From: JACVRW01 sp034664085
GTDB lineage: Bacteria > Actinomycetota > Thermoleophilia > Solirubrobacterales > Thermoleophilaceae
Direction: 5' to 3'
Assembly: GCA_034664085.1 (NCBI GenBank)
Contig: JAXDII010000092.1
Span: forward strand, 6,950-70,949
Length of the DNA stretch: 64,000 nucleotides
Each line of letters opens with the position of its first letter. Position 1 is the stretch's first letter. Under the pieces are notes generated by a model. It was not told the DNA's origin, did not search any database, and saw only the letters and a list, made by a program, of their open reading frames with translations. Position numbers and translations under genes: made by a program. Of this stretch, positions 8,488-19,056 are shown piece after piece.

Positions 8488-8736
8488 ATGGAACGAGACG
8501 AGGTCCTCGACCGCATTCGTGAGCACCTGGCCACCGAACTGGAGGTGGATCCCGGTCGCATCGAGGAGGGCACGCGCTTCAGGGAGGACCTCGAGGCCGA
8601 CTCGCTCGATCTGGTCGAGCTGGTCGTCGAGCTCGAGGACAGCTACGGGGTGCGCATCCCCGACGAGGCGGCCGTGAAGATCCTGACCGTCGGCCAGGCA
8701 GCGGACTTCGTCGCCGCCCATGCCGCGGAGATGTAG
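8488..8736 (+). CDS. acpP: Acyl carrier protein
   Basis: An 82-residue acidic four-helix protein. Ser39 in EADSLDLVELV is the 4'-phosphopantetheine attachment site. ATG 8488 is preceded by a clear Shine-Dalgarno-like AGAGGGA at 8474-8480, so this gene, unlike several neighbours, is translated from a leader. Its stop shares one base with the rnc start. Confidence 0.95.
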   Translation: MERDEVLDRIREHLATELEVDPGRIEEGTRFREDLEADSLDLVELVVELEDSYGVRIPDEAAVKILTVGQAADFVAAHAAEM

Positions 8737-9488
8737 TGGTACCCACGTTGGACCAGGCCGTCGCCGGACGGCTGCAAGACGGCGTCTACCTGCCCCCGCT
8801 CGTGGCGTCGACTGAGTCCCTCGCCGAGCTCCTCGAGGAACTGCCCGAGGAGCTGCGCCGGCAGGCCTTCACGCACGCCTCCTGGGTGGAGCATCGCGCC
8901 GAGTCCTACGAGCGGCTCGCGTTCCTGGGCGACGTCGTCCTGAGCCTCGCGGTGTCGACCCACCTCTACCCGCGCTTCGAGCGCCACGGCGCCGGGCGCC
9001 TCACGAAGGTGCGCGCCCAGGCCGTCAGCGGCGCCTCCTGCGCCCGCGTGGCACAGGGCCTCGGCGTCCCCGAGGCGCTGCGCGCCGCCGCGCCGGACGG
9101 CACCACGGGGCGCAGTGCCGAGATGCTGGTGGCCTCTGAGCGCGTGCTGGCCTCGATCTGCGAGGCGGTCATCGGGGCCGCCTACCTCGCCTTCGGGTTC
9201 GAGCGCACCGGGCCGGCCGTGGTGGCTTCGTTCGCGCGCGAGATCGAGGAGGCCCTCGAGCACCCGGTCGACTACAAGTCCGTGCTGCAGGAGCGCCTGG
9301 CGCGCCGGGCCGAGGTCGTGACCTACACGACCGTCTCCGAGGAAGGCCCCGCGCACGATCGCAGCTTCATCGCCGTGGCCGAGGTGGACGGGCAGGAGCT
9401 CGGCCGCGGGGAGGGAAAAACCAAGAAGGGCGCGGAGCAGGAAGCCGCGCTGCACGCGCTCGATCACCTGGAAGAGGCGGCGCCCTAG
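8736..9488 (+). CDS. rnc: RNase III homologue with altered active site
   Basis: The 250-residue protein has the two RNase III domains in order: an endonuclease fold (about residues 25-160) and a C-terminal double-stranded-RNA-binding domain (about 175-247) with the GKTKKGAEQEAALHAL motif. The signature helix reads YERLAFLGDVVLS: Ala62 replaces the catalytic Glu (Glu41 in E. coli), while Asp66 is kept. In the second metal site Ser140 replaces the conserved Asp (Asp114), while Glu143 is kept. Two of four metal ligands are therefore missing, although fold and position before smc are canonical. It may be a dsRNA-binding pseudonuclease or a reduced-activity enzyme. GTG 8736 overlaps the acpP stop. 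Confidence 0.88.
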   Translation: MVPTLDQAVAGRLQDGVYLPPLVASTESLAELLEELPEELRRQAFTHASWVEHRAESYERLAFLGDVVLSLAVSTHLYPRFERHGAGRLTKVRAQAVSGASCARVAQGLGVPEALRAAAPDGTTGRSAEMLVASERVLASICEAVIGAAYLAFGFERTGPAVVASFAREIEEALEHPVDYKSVLQERLARRAEVVTYTTVSEEGPAHDRSFIAVAEVDGQELGRGEGKTKKGAEQEAALHALDHLEEAAP

Positions 9489-12400
9489 ATGCACCTCCGC
9501 TCGATCTCCATGAAGGGCTTCAAGTCCTTCCCCGACCGGACCAAGCTGGAGTTCGGCACCGGCGTCTCCGTGATCGTGGGCCCCAACGGCTCGGGCAAGT
9601 CGAACATCACCGACGGCGTGCTCTGGGCGCTCGGCGAGCAGTCGCCGCTCGCGGTGCGCGGCCAGGTGATGAAGGACGTGATCTTCGCCGGCGGGCACGG
9701 CGTGAAGGGCTCCAGCGCGGCCGAGGTCGAGGTCGTCATCGACAACGCCGACGGCCAGCTCCCAACCGACTTCTCCGAGATCTCGATCGTGCGCCGCCTG
9801 AACCGCGACGGCGAGGGCGAGTACCGGCTCAACGGCGCCCGGTGCCGGCTGGTCGACGTGATGGAGGTGCTGTCCGACTCCGGCCTCGGCAAGGAGATGC
9901 ACTCAGTCGTGTCGCAGGGCAAGGTCGAGCAGATCGTGCTCTCCCGCCCGCGCGAGCGGCGCCTGCTGATCGAGGAGGCCGCCGGGCTCGGCAAGCACCG
10001 CAAGCGCCGCCGGCGCGCGCAGCTCAAGCTGGAGCGCACCACCGACAACCTCGGCAGGGCGCTGGACGTAGAGCGCGAGGCGCGCTCGCGGCTGCGGCCG
10101 CTGAAGCGCCAGGCCGAGGCGGCCGAGCTGCACGAGCGGCTCGAGCGCCAGACGCTCGAGGCGCGCTACACGCTGGCGCGCGACGCCTCCCGCGAGGCGC
10201 GTGCCGCCCTGACCGCGGCCGAGGAGCGCGCACGCGCAGCCCGCGCCGCGCGCGACGAGGCCGAGCGGCTGATGGGCGAGGTGGCCCGGCGCCGCGAGCA
10301 GGCCGAGCAGGCCTTCGCGGCCCAGAACAGCGAGCGCGAGCGCATCCAGGGCGGCCTGTTCGCCGCGCGGTCGGCGGCGGAGCGGATCACGATGCGCCTC
10401 GAGCGCGTCCGCGAGCAGGCCGAGGCCGCCGCCGAGCGTCGCGAGCGCCGCCTGCGCCAGCTGGAGCTGCTGGAGGCCGAGGCCGAGCGCGACGACGCCG
10501 CCGACGCGGCCCCGCTCCCAGAGGAGCGCCTGCCGCGCCCGCCCGAGGGTGAGGATTCGCCCGGAGGCACCGAGCGCGCCGACTGGGAGGCGCTCCCGGC
10601 CGCCGACCGGATTCGCTCGCTCGAGCGCGAGATCGCCCGGCTCGAGACCGACCGCCAGGCGCGTTTGCGCGACGAGATCGAAAGCCTCGAGACCGAGCTG
10701 CAGAAGGCGCTCGAGGAGAGCGCCCGCCTCGAGCAGGCCGCGGCGGAGCGCCAGACCGCGCTCGCCACGGTCGAGCAGGAGGTCGAGCTGGCGCGCTCCG
10801 CGCGCCGCGAGGCCGAGCGCGGGGTGGAGGCCGCACGGGCGCGCGCGGCCCAGGCCGGCGCCGAGCTCGCGACCGTCAACCAGTTCCTGCGCACCGCCAC
10901 CACGGCGCCAGATGGCTCGACCACGCTGGCGCAGTCGATCGACGTCGAGCCGGGCTACGAGCTGGCCCTGGCCGCAGCCCTGGGCCCGCGCCTGGCCGCC
11001 GCGCTGGTGGATGACGTGCCCGCGGGGGAGCGGGTGCTGGACCGCACCGGCGACAAGGGCGGCACGGCGCTCGTCGGAGGCCGCGCGAGCGGCCGCGGCG
11101 CGCACGGCGCGCCCCCGCCGCCTGGCGCGGAGGCGCTGATCGACCGCGTGCGCCCCGAATCGGCGGTCGCCGCGCTGGCCGAGCGACTGCTCGCAGGGGT
11201 CTGGGTCGTCGACTCGCTCGACAAGCTCCCCGAGGGCTTCGCCGCCCTCGCCGTCACGCGCGGCGGGCGCTGGCTCGATGGCGCCACCGGTGAGCTGTCA
11301 CAGGCGGCCGCGGGCGGGCCCGAGCGGGTGCTCGAGGAGCGCCGCCGCCGCGACGAGCTGATCGCCACCTCCGAGCTTGCGGTTGCGGAGGAGGCCGACG
11401 CCCGGCGTATCGCCGAGGCCGCCGCCGAGGCGGTCGCCCGCGCCGACGCCGCCCGCGACGAGGCCGATGCCGCGCTGCGCCGCGCCGCCCGCGAGGCGGC
11501 GGAGGCCGCCGAGGGGGCCAGCCGCACCGAGTGGGTGATCGCGCGCCGCCGCGAGGCGCCCGACGAGGGCCCCGGAGCGGTGCGCCGGGCCGAGCTGCTG
11601 GCCGACCTGCGCGCCGAGCGGCGCATGGCGGAGCGCGTGGACGCCGAGCGCGAGGAGCGCGGCCGCCAGCTGGAGCGCGCCCGCACCGGCATCGAGCGCG
11701 ACGCCACGATCGTCACCGACGCCGAGCGTGCCGCCGTCGCGCTCGACCACGCCCAGGTGGCCGTGGCCGCGCGCCGCGACGCCCTCGCCGAGGAGCTCGA
11801 CCGCCACGCGGCCGGCGGGGAGCAGGCCGCCGGCGCCCTGCGCGCGTGCGCTCAGGAGGAGGCGGAGCTGCAGGGCCGCCTGAAGGAGGGAAGCGAGGCC
11901 GTCACCGGCGCCGAGGTGGCCGCGCAGCAGGTGCGCGACACGGCCGCGGAGGTCGAGCGCGACCTGGCCGGGCTCGCATCGAGCCTGGGCCTCGAGGCCC
12001 AGCCCGCCGACGAGGCGCTGCCCGCGGAGGAGCGCGAGGCGCTCGCCGCGCGCGTTGAGCGCCTGGCCCGCCGCCGTGAGCAGCTCGGGCCGGTCAACCC
12101 GCTGGCGAAGCAGGAGTACGACGAGGCGGTGGCCCACGTCGAGGAGCTCGAGGAGCAGCGCGGCGACCTGGAATCGGCCCTCGCTGAGCTGGAGGGCCTG
12201 ATCACCGAGACCGACAAGCGCATCCGCGAGAGCTTCGAGGAGACGTTCGAGGCGGCCGCGAAGAACTTCGAGGAGGTCGTGCAGCACCTCTTCCCGGGCG
12301 GCCGCGGACGCCTGCGCCTGGTCCAGAGCGAGGGCCCGCGCGCCGTGATCGCGGGCGAGGACGCCTCCGACGCGGGCGAGGGCGACTCCGGCGCGGACCC

Positions 12401-12779
12401 AGACGACCAGCAGCCCGAGGCCGGAGTGGAGATCGAGGTCACTCCGCCGGGCAAGTCCACCAAGCGCCTGTCGCTGCTGTCGGGCGGCGAGAAGTCGCTT
12501 GTGGCGCTCGCCTTCATGTTCGCCGTCTTCCTCGCCCGGCCGTGCCCCTTCTACATCCTCGACGAGGTCGAGGCGGCGCTGGACGACATCAACATCGACC
12601 GCTTCCTGCAGCTGGTGGGGCGCTACTCGGACCGCGCGCAGTTCATCGTCGTGACCCACCAGAAGCGCACCATGGACGCCGCCGACACCCTCTACGGCGT
12701 CAGCATGGGCGGCGACGGCGTCTCGCGGGTGGTGTCGCGCCGGCTCGGCGACGGCGGGGTGGACGAAGTCGCGGCCTAG
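9489..12779 (+). CDS. smc: Chromosome segregation protein SMC
   Basis: SMC is the ATPase of the bacterial condensin, working with ScpA and ScpB. The 1096-residue protein has an N-terminal MHLRSISMKGFKSFPD start and Walker A GPNGSGKSN near residue 32, long coiled coils on either side of a hinge (about residues 470-620), then a C-terminal ABC signature LSGGEKSLVALAFMF and Walker B FYILDEVEAALDD. It is slightly shorter than the 1150-1190 residues common in the family. It follows rnc with no gap, and ftsY starts 10 bases after it. Confidence 0.96.
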   Translation: MHLRSISMKGFKSFPDRTKLEFGTGVSVIVGPNGSGKSNITDGVLWALGEQSPLAVRGQVMKDVIFAGGHGVKGSSAAEVEVVIDNADGQLPTDFSEISIVRRLNRDGEGEYRLNGARCRLVDVMEVLSDSGLGKEMHSVVSQGKVEQIVLSRPRERRLLIEEAAGLGKHRKRRRRAQLKLERTTDNLGRALDVEREARSRLRPLKRQAEAAELHERLERQTLEARYTLARDASREARAALTAAEERARAARAARDEAERLMGEVARRREQAEQAFAAQNSERERIQGGLFAARSAAERITMRLERVREQAEAAAERRERRLRQLELLEAEAERDDAADAAPLPEERLPRPPEGEDSPGGTERADWEALPAADRIRSLEREIARLETDRQARLRDEIESLETELQKALEESARLEQAAAERQTALATVEQEVELARSARREAERGVEAARARAAQAGAELATVNQFLRTATTAPDGSTTLAQSIDVEPGYELALAAALGPRLAAALVDDVPAGERVLDRTGDKGGTALVGGRASGRGAHGAPPPPGAEALIDRVRPESAVAALAERLLAGVWVVDSLDKLPEGFAALAVTRGGRWLDGATGELSQAAAGGPERVLEERRRRDELIATSELAVAEEADARRIAEAAAEAVARADAARDEADAALRRAAREAAEAAEGASRTEWVIARRREAPDEGPGAVRRAELLADLRAERRMAERVDAEREERGRQLERARTGIERDATIVTDAERAAVALDHAQVAVAARRDALAEELDRHAAGGEQAAGALRACAQEEAELQGRLKEGSEAVTGAEVAAQQVRDTAAEVERDLAGLASSLGLEAQPADEALPAEEREALAARVERLARRREQLGPVNPLAKQEYDEAVAHVEELEEQRGDLESALAELEGLITETDKRIRESFEETFEAAAKNFEEVVQHLFPGGRGRLRLVQSEGPRAVIAGEDASDAGEGDSGADPDDQQPEAGVEIEVTPPGKSTKRLSLLSGGEKSLVALAFMFAVFLARPCPFYILDEVEAALDDINIDRFLQLVGRYSDRAQFIVVTHQKRTMDAADTLYGVSMGGDGVSRVVSRRLGDGGVDEVAA

Positions 12780-12789
12780 GGTTGGCTGC

Positions 12790-13779
12790 GTGACCCGCAC
12801 CTGGCACGAGCTGTTCGTAACCGGAGAGGACGCGCCGCCGCCGCCCGAGCAGGAGGCGGAGCCCGAGCGCCGCGGCTTCTTCACGCGGCTGCGCGAGAAC
12901 ATGTCGAAGACGCGCCAGGCGCTCGGCGCAGAGCTGCAGGCCACGGTCTTCCAGTCGCTCGACGACGAGGCCTTCGAGCGCCTCGAGGAGGCGCTCATCT
13001 ACGCCGACGTCGGCGCGCCGACCACCGCGGCGATCGTCGAGAAGCTCGAGCGCGAGGCCGAGCAGGGCGAGCTCGCGGACGGAGCGGACCTGTCGCGGCG
13101 CCTGCAGGAGCTGCTCGCCGACACCGCGCGCCTGGAGGGCGACACGATCCCGCTCACCGAGCACCCCACGGTGATCCTGGTCGTGGGCGTCAACGGCAGC
13201 GGCAAGACCACCACCGTCGGCAAGATGGCCTGGCACCTCCAGCAGGAGCTGGGGCGCTCCGTGCTGCTGGCCGCCGCGGACACCTTCCGCGCCGCCGCCG
13301 CCGAGCAGCTCACGCTCTGGGCCGGGCGGGCCGGCTGCGAGATCGTGCGCGGCGAGGCCGGCTCCGATCCCGGCGCCGTCGCCTTCGATGCGATCGAGGC
13401 GGCCAAGGCGCGCGGCCACGACGTGGTGATCGTCGACACCGCCGGTCGCCTGCACACGCAGCAGCACCTGATGGACGAGCTGCGCAAGGTGCGCAAGGTG
13501 ATCGCCGGCCAGGCGCCCGGCGCGCCACACGAGACGCTGCTCACGATCGACGCCACCACCGGCCAGAACGGGCTGCGCCAGGCGATGCTGTTCCGCGAGG
13601 CGGTGGACGTGACGGGCATCGCGCTGACCAAGCTGGACGGCACCGCCAAGGGCGGCATCGCGCTCGCCATCGCCCAGGAGCTGGGCGTGCCGGTCAAGCT
13701 GATCGGCATCGGCGAGGCCCTGGAGGACCTGCGGCCGTTCGACCCGGACGACTTCGCGCGCGCAATACTCGAGGCGTGA
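12790..13779 (+). CDS. ftsY: Signal recognition particle receptor FtsY
   Basis: FtsY is the membrane-associated GTPase that docks SRP-ribosome complexes. The 329-residue protein has a short acidic A region, an N domain from about residue 35, and a G domain with VVGVNGSGKTTT, AADTFRAAAAEQL, VDTAGRLHTQQ and TKLDGTAKGG. GTG 12790 is the start. The stop overlaps the next gene by four bases. Confidence 0.96.
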   Translation: MTRTWHELFVTGEDAPPPPEQEAEPERRGFFTRLRENMSKTRQALGAELQATVFQSLDDEAFERLEEALIYADVGAPTTAAIVEKLEREAEQGELADGADLSRRLQELLADTARLEGDTIPLTEHPTVILVVGVNGSGKTTTVGKMAWHLQQELGRSVLLAAADTFRAAAAEQLTLWAGRAGCEIVRGEAGSDPGAVAFDAIEAAKARGHDVVIVDTAGRLHTQQHLMDELRKVRKVIAGQAPGAPHETLLTIDATTGQNGLRQAMLFREAVDVTGIALTKLDGTAKGGIALAIAQELGVPVKLIGIGEALEDLRPFDPDDFARAILEA

Positions 13780-14882
13780 GCGAGCGCGGGGCCGGGACGC
13801 GGGTCGTGCGGGCTGGGCTGCCCCCGGCCGAGCAGGGGGCGCCCTTCCTGCCGGGGCCGGTGTTGGCGGCGCCGTTCCACCTGCAGGGCGACGTGGAGAG
13901 CTCCGAGTGGGTCTACAACCGCTACGGCAACCCGACCTGGGAGCGCTACGAGTCGGCGCTGGGGGAGCTCGAAGGCGCCGAGGTGGTGCTGTTCCCGTCC
14001 GGCATGGCCGCCGCCACCGCCCTGCTGCTGACCGGGCTGCGCCCGGGAGCGGCGGTCGCGTTCGACAGCGGCTGCTACCGCGGCGTGCGCGGGCTGGCTG
14101 AGACGCACCTGGCGCCGCGCGGGGTCGAGGTGCGCCAGGCGCCGCCAGCCGAGCTGGAGAGCGCGCTGCAGGGCGCGGACATGGTGTGGCTCGAGTCGCC
14201 CTCCAACCCGAACCTGAACGTGTACGACCTGGCGGCGCTGGCGGAGACCGCCCGCGCCGCCGGTGCCGTGAGCGTGGTGGACAACACGACGGCGGGGCCG
14301 CTGTTCCAGAAGCCGCTCGACCTGGGGGCGGACTTCGTGCTCACGAGCGCGACCAAGCACCTGTCCGGGCACGCCGACCTGATGCTGGGCTACGTCGCTA
14401 CGCGCGACCCCGGCCGGGCGGCAGAGCTGCGCGACTGGCGCACCAAGTCCGGCTCGGTGCCGGGCCCGTTCGAGGCATGGCTTGCGCACCGGTCGCTGGC
14501 GACGCTGGCGCTGCGCCTGGACCGCGGAAGCGCCAACGCCCTCGCCCTGGCCGAGCGGCTGGCCGCGCGCGACGACGTGGAGGGCGTGCGCTACCCCGGC
14601 CTCGCAAGCGACGCCGACCACGAGGTCGCCCGCCGCCAGATGAGCGGGTACGGCACGGTGCTGGCGTTCGACCTCGGCGGCCGTGAGCGCGCGGAGCGCT
14701 TCCTGGCCGCGGCCGAGCTGGTGATCGAGGCGACCAGCTTCGGCGGCGTGCAGACGACCGCCGAGCGGCGCGGGCGCTGGAGCGGCGACGACGTGCCGGA
14801 GGGCTTCATCCGCCTGTCCGCCGGCTGTGAGGACACCGCCGACCTGGTCGCCGACGTGGAGCGCGCGCTCGCCGTGGCGTGA
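13776..14882 (+). CDS. Cystathionine gamma-synthase/lyase-family PLP enzyme
   Basis: This 368-residue protein belongs to the fold-type I Cys/Met metabolism PLP family. It has the YNRYGNPTWERYE cofactor-binding stretch, PSGMAAATAL, a VDNTTAGPLFQKP block and the PLP lysine in SATKHLSGHADL. The SAGCEDTADLVADVERAL ending matches cystathionine synthases and lyases. Which reaction it performs (gamma-synthase, gamma-lyase, methionine gamma-lyase) cannot be decided from motifs. GTG 13776 overlaps the ftsY stop, and its own stop overlaps the next start. Confidence 0.85.
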   Translation: MSERGAGTRVVRAGLPPAEQGAPFLPGPVLAAPFHLQGDVESSEWVYNRYGNPTWERYESALGELEGAEVVLFPSGMAAATALLLTGLRPGAAVAFDSGCYRGVRGLAETHLAPRGVEVRQAPPAELESALQGADMVWLESPSNPNLNVYDLAALAETARAAGAVSVVDNTTAGPLFQKPLDLGADFVLTSATKHLSGHADLMLGYVATRDPGRAAELRDWRTKSGSVPGPFEAWLAHRSLATLALRLDRGSANALALAERLAARDDVEGVRYPGLASDADHEVARRQMSGYGTVLAFDLGGRERAERFLAAAELVIEATSFGGVQTTAERRGRWSGDDVPEGFIRLSAGCEDTADLVADVERALAVA

Positions 14883-15676
14883 GCGGGACGCTGCTCGTCA
14901 CGGGCGGCAGCGGCTACCTCGGCCGCGAGCTGCTGCGCCGCGGCGAGGCGACCGGCACCTATCTGACCGGGAGCCCGCCGGCCGGTGGCCTCCGGCTCGA
15001 CATCAGGGACGCGGACGCGGTGGGGGCGGCCTTCGAGTCGCTGCGGCCCGACGCGGTGATCAACGCGGCCTACCGCGCCGACGACCGCGCCACGACGTTC
15101 GACGGGGCGCTGGCCGTGGCGCGGGCAGCGGCCGCGGCGGGCGCCCGGCTCGTACAGGTCTCGACGGACCTGGTGTTCGACGGTGACAAGGGCGAGCCGT
15201 ACACCGAGCAGGACGAGCCGCGCCCGCTGACCCCCTACGGGCGGGCCAAGGCGGACGCCGAGCGGGCGGTGCGAGACGCGCATCCCGGCGCGCTCGTGGT
15301 ACGCACCTCGCTGATCTACGGGGGTGCGGAGCCGGGCCCGCAGGAGCGCCTGGCGGCGGACCCGGGCGCCACCTTCTTCACCGACGAGGTGCGCTCCCCG
15401 ATCCACGCCGGCGATCTCGCCGCCGCTCTGCTGGAGCTGGTGTGGTCGCGGCACTCGGGCCTGCTGCACGTGGCCGGGGCGGACGCCCTCAGCCGCTACG
15501 AGTTCGCGCGGCTGCTCGCGCCGGCGGCCTCGCCGCCGCGCTCCTCCACGGTCGCGGGGTCGGGCCTGGCCAGGCCGCGCAACTGCCCGCTGGCGGTCGA
15601 CCGCGCCCGCGAACTGCTCGGGACGAGGCTGCGCGGGGCGCGCGAAGTATTGGAAGGGCGCCGCGCGCGCCCCTAG
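14879..15676 (+). CDS. dTDP-4-dehydrorhamnose reductase-like (RmlD) SDR protein
   Basis: A 265-residue extended short-chain dehydrogenase. The N-terminal LLVTGGSGYLGRELL binds NAD(P), STDLVFDGDKGEPYTE is the RmlD-type motif, and YGRAK provides the catalytic Tyr-Lys pair. RmlD makes dTDP-L-rhamnose, but rmlA, rmlB and rmlC are not nearby, so it could be a homologue that acts on another nucleotide sugar. GTG 14879 overlaps the PLP gene by four bases. Confidence 0.8.
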   Translation: MSGTLLVTGGSGYLGRELLRRGEATGTYLTGSPPAGGLRLDIRDADAVGAAFESLRPDAVINAAYRADDRATTFDGALAVARAAAAAGARLVQVSTDLVFDGDKGEPYTEQDEPRPLTPYGRAKADAERAVRDAHPGALVVRTSLIYGGAEPGPQERLAADPGATFFTDEVRSPIHAGDLAAALLELVWSRHSGLLHVAGADALSRYEFARLLAPAASPPRSSTVAGSGLARPRNCPLAVDRARELLGTRLRGAREVLEGRRARP

Positions 15677-15679
15677 GAT
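15674..15679 (+). promoter_or_regulatory. -10 box of the NfeD-like gene
   Basis: TAGGAT ends 8 bases before ATG 15688 and overlaps the stop codon of the preceding gene, again the leaderless spacing. Confidence 0.45.
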
Positions 15680-15687
15680 CGACTGCG

Positions 15688-16113
15688 ATGGACGAGTGGA
15701 TCCTGTGGATGGTCGCGGCGGGGGTGCTGGCCGTCGGCGAGATGTTCACGCTCGGGTTCTTCGCCGGGCCGATCGCGATTGCCGCGGTCACCGCGGCGAT
15801 CGTCGCACTGGCCGGCGGCGGGCTCGCGCTCCAGTGGATCGTCTTCACGGCCGTGTCGGCGGCATCGCTGCTGGTCTTGCGGCCGATCGCCCGGCGCCAT
15901 CTGCACACGCCCGCGCGGCTGCGCACGGGCACGGCGGCGCTCGTCGGCGCCCCCGCGGTCGTGCTGGAGCGGGTGGACCGCGACGGCGGGACGGTCAAGC
16001 TGGCGGGCGAGATCTGGACCGCCCGGTCGTATGACGAGGACCACGCCTTCGAGCCGGGCACCCGGGTCGAGGTGCTCAAGATCGACGGCGCCACCGCGCT
16101 GGTATCCGAATAG
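15688..16113 (+). CDS. NfeD family membrane protein
   Basis: The 141-residue protein has three hydrophobic segments (about residues 4-65) and a C-terminal soluble OB-like domain (about 85-141), the short form of NfeD. NfeD proteins work with SPFH-domain partners in membrane microdomains, and here the SPFH gene follows immediately. ATG 15688 is chosen because the protein starts with the typical membrane segment; longer frames read through the preceding gene. Confidence 0.85.
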   Translation: MDEWILWMVAAGVLAVGEMFTLGFFAGPIAIAAVTAAIVALAGGGLALQWIVFTAVSAASLLVLRPIARRHLHTPARLRTGTAALVGAPAVVLERVDRDGGTVKLAGEIWTARSYDEDHAFEPGTRVEVLKIDGATALVSE

Positions 16114-16125
16114 AGAGGACCTCCC

Positions 16126-17034
16126 TTGGCCACCCTGATCGTGCTCATCGTCGTAGCGGTCGTCGTGCTGGTCACGCTGTCGCGCGGAATCCGGATCGTC
16201 CCGCAGGCGCGTGCCGGGATAGTCGAGCGGCTGGGGCGCTACCAGCGCACCCTCGACGCCGGGCTGGCGCTGATCGTGCCGTACGTGGACCGCGTCAAGC
16301 CGCTGATCGACTTGCGCGAGACGGTTGTCTCGTTCCCGCCGCAGCCGGTGATCACCGAGGACAACCTGGTGATCAACATCGACACGGTCATCTACTTCCA
16401 GGTCACCGACCCGAAGGCCGCGACGTACGAGATCCAGGACTTCATCGCGGCGATCGAGCAGCTCACGGTCACCACGCTGCGCAACGTGATCGGCGGCATG
16501 ACGCTCGAGGACACGCTCACCTCGCGCGACAAGGTCAGCACCGCGCTGCGCCACGTGCTCGACGAGGCGACCGGCAAGTGGGGCATCCGGGTGAACCGGG
16601 TCGAGCTGAAGGCGGTCGACCCGCCGGCGTCGATCCAGGAGGCGATGGAGAAGCAGATGCGCGCCGAGCGCGACCGGCGTGCGGCGATCCTGACCGCCGA
16701 GGGCGTCAAGCAGTCGCAGATCCTCACCGCGGAGGGGGAGAAGCAGAGCGCCATCCTGCGGGCCGAGGGCCAGCGCGAGGCGCAGATCCTGCAGGCGGAG
16801 GGCCAGTCGAAGGCGATCGAGACCGTCTTCCAGGCCATCCACCGCGGCGACGCCGATCCAAAGCTGCTCGCCTACCAGTACCTCCAGGTGCTGCCCCAGA
16901 TCGCCCAGGGCGACTCGAACAAGGTCTGGATCATTCCGAGCGAGATCACGCAGGCGCTCTCGAACATCGGCGCGGTGCTGCCGAAGCCGGACGAGCCGCC
17001 GCAGCCAAAGCCGCCGCTCCCGCCCGAGGGGTAG
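16126..17034 (+). CDS. SPFH/stomatin-like (band 7) protein
   Basis: This 302-residue protein has one N-terminal membrane helix (residues 2-18), the SPFH/band 7 domain (IVPQARAGIVERLGRYQRT onwards to about 185), then an Ala/Glu/Gln-rich coiled coil with repeated AEGxKQSxIL heptads, and a proline-rich tail. Such proteins oligomerise on membranes with NfeD. Translation starts at TTG 16126, with GAGAGGA a few bases upstream acting as the ribosome site. An NfeD-stomatin operon is a common arrangement. Confidence 0.9.
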   Translation: MATLIVLIVVAVVVLVTLSRGIRIVPQARAGIVERLGRYQRTLDAGLALIVPYVDRVKPLIDLRETVVSFPPQPVITEDNLVINIDTVIYFQVTDPKAATYEIQDFIAAIEQLTVTTLRNVIGGMTLEDTLTSRDKVSTALRHVLDEATGKWGIRVNRVELKAVDPPASIQEAMEKQMRAERDRRAAILTAEGVKQSQILTAEGEKQSAILRAEGQREAQILQAEGQSKAIETVFQAIHRGDADPKLLAYQYLQVLPQIAQGDSNKVWIIPSEITQALSNIGAVLPKPDEPPQPKPPLPPEG

Positions 17035-17037
17035 CGC

Positions 17038-17436
17038 GTGGCGGGCGGACCGGAGCTGGTGCGCCAGGCCTACGAGGGCCTGGGGCGGCGTGACTACGGC
17101 CTGCTCCTGCGGCTCGCGGATCCCGACTTCGAGATGGACCTCACCGAGCGCGTGCTCAATCCGGCGACCTACCGTGGTCCGGAGGGGCTGCTGCGCTTCC
17201 TGGGGGAGATCGACGAGCTCTGGACGTCCATGGAGATGGAGGTCGAGCGGGTGCTCGGCCGAGGCGACGAGGTGCTGGCGGTGCTGCTCGTGAAGCTCCG
17301 CGGAAGGGGCAGCGGCGTGGAGCTCGAGAGCCGCATCGCCCAGACCTGGACGCTCCGCGACGGCAAGCTGCTGCGGATGCGGCTGCGCGTGGACGCGGAG
17401 GCGGCCGTCGCGGATTTCGAGGCGGGCGTGGGCTAG
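17038..17436 (+). CDS. SnoaL/NTF2-like protein
   Basis: A 132-residue single-domain protein with the cone-shaped NTF2-like fold (SnoaL-type): an N-terminal helix containing LVRQAYEGLGRRDY, a LADPDFEMDL strand and a C-terminal sheet ending VDAEAAVADFE. Members range from isomerases to polyketide cyclases, and no active-site pattern fixes a function here. GTG start three bases after the SPFH stop. Confidence 0.7.
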   Translation: MAGGPELVRQAYEGLGRRDYGLLLRLADPDFEMDLTERVLNPATYRGPEGLLRFLGEIDELWTSMEMEVERVLGRGDEVLAVLLVKLRGRGSGVELESRIAQTWTLRDGKLLRMRLRVDAEAAVADFEAGVG

Positions 17437-17439
17437 CCT
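17434..17439 (+). promoter_or_regulatory. -10 box of ffh
   Basis: TAGCCT overlaps the stop codon of the preceding gene and ends 7 bases before GTG 17447. Confidence 0.45.
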
Positions 17440-17446
17440 CTGCCTT

Positions 17447-18775
<1,329 letters not shown>

Positions 18776-18789
18776 CCTCTGCCTTCCTC

Positions 18790-19056
18790 ATGGCCGTAAG
18801 AGTCCGACTGACCCGAGTGGGCAGCAAGAAGAATCCGATCTGGCGCGTGGTCGTCTCCGACCAGCGCTCGCCGCGCGATGGTCGCTTCATCGAGACGATC
18901 GGGCACTACAACCCGCAGACCGAGCCCTCGACGATCCGCATCGACGAGGAACGCCTCCAGCACTGGATCGCCCGCGGCGCACAGCCGAGCGGGACCGTGA
19001 AGCAGCTGATGAAGGCACAGGCCAAGAGCGGGACGGCCACTCCCTCCTCGGAATAG
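18790..19056 (+). CDS. rpsP: 30S ribosomal protein S16
   Basis: The 88-residue small-subunit protein bS16 begins MAVRVRLTRVGSKKNPIWRV and has the RDGRFIETIGHYNP block, both hallmarks. ATG 18790 is the only start giving this N-terminus. Its stop overlaps the khpA GTG by one base, starting a tightly packed rpsP-khpA-rimM-trmD run. Confidence 0.96.
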   Translation: MAVRVRLTRVGSKKNPIWRVVVSDQRSPRDGRFIETIGHYNPQTEPSTIRIDEERLQHWIARGAQPSGTVKQLMKAQAKSGTATPSSE

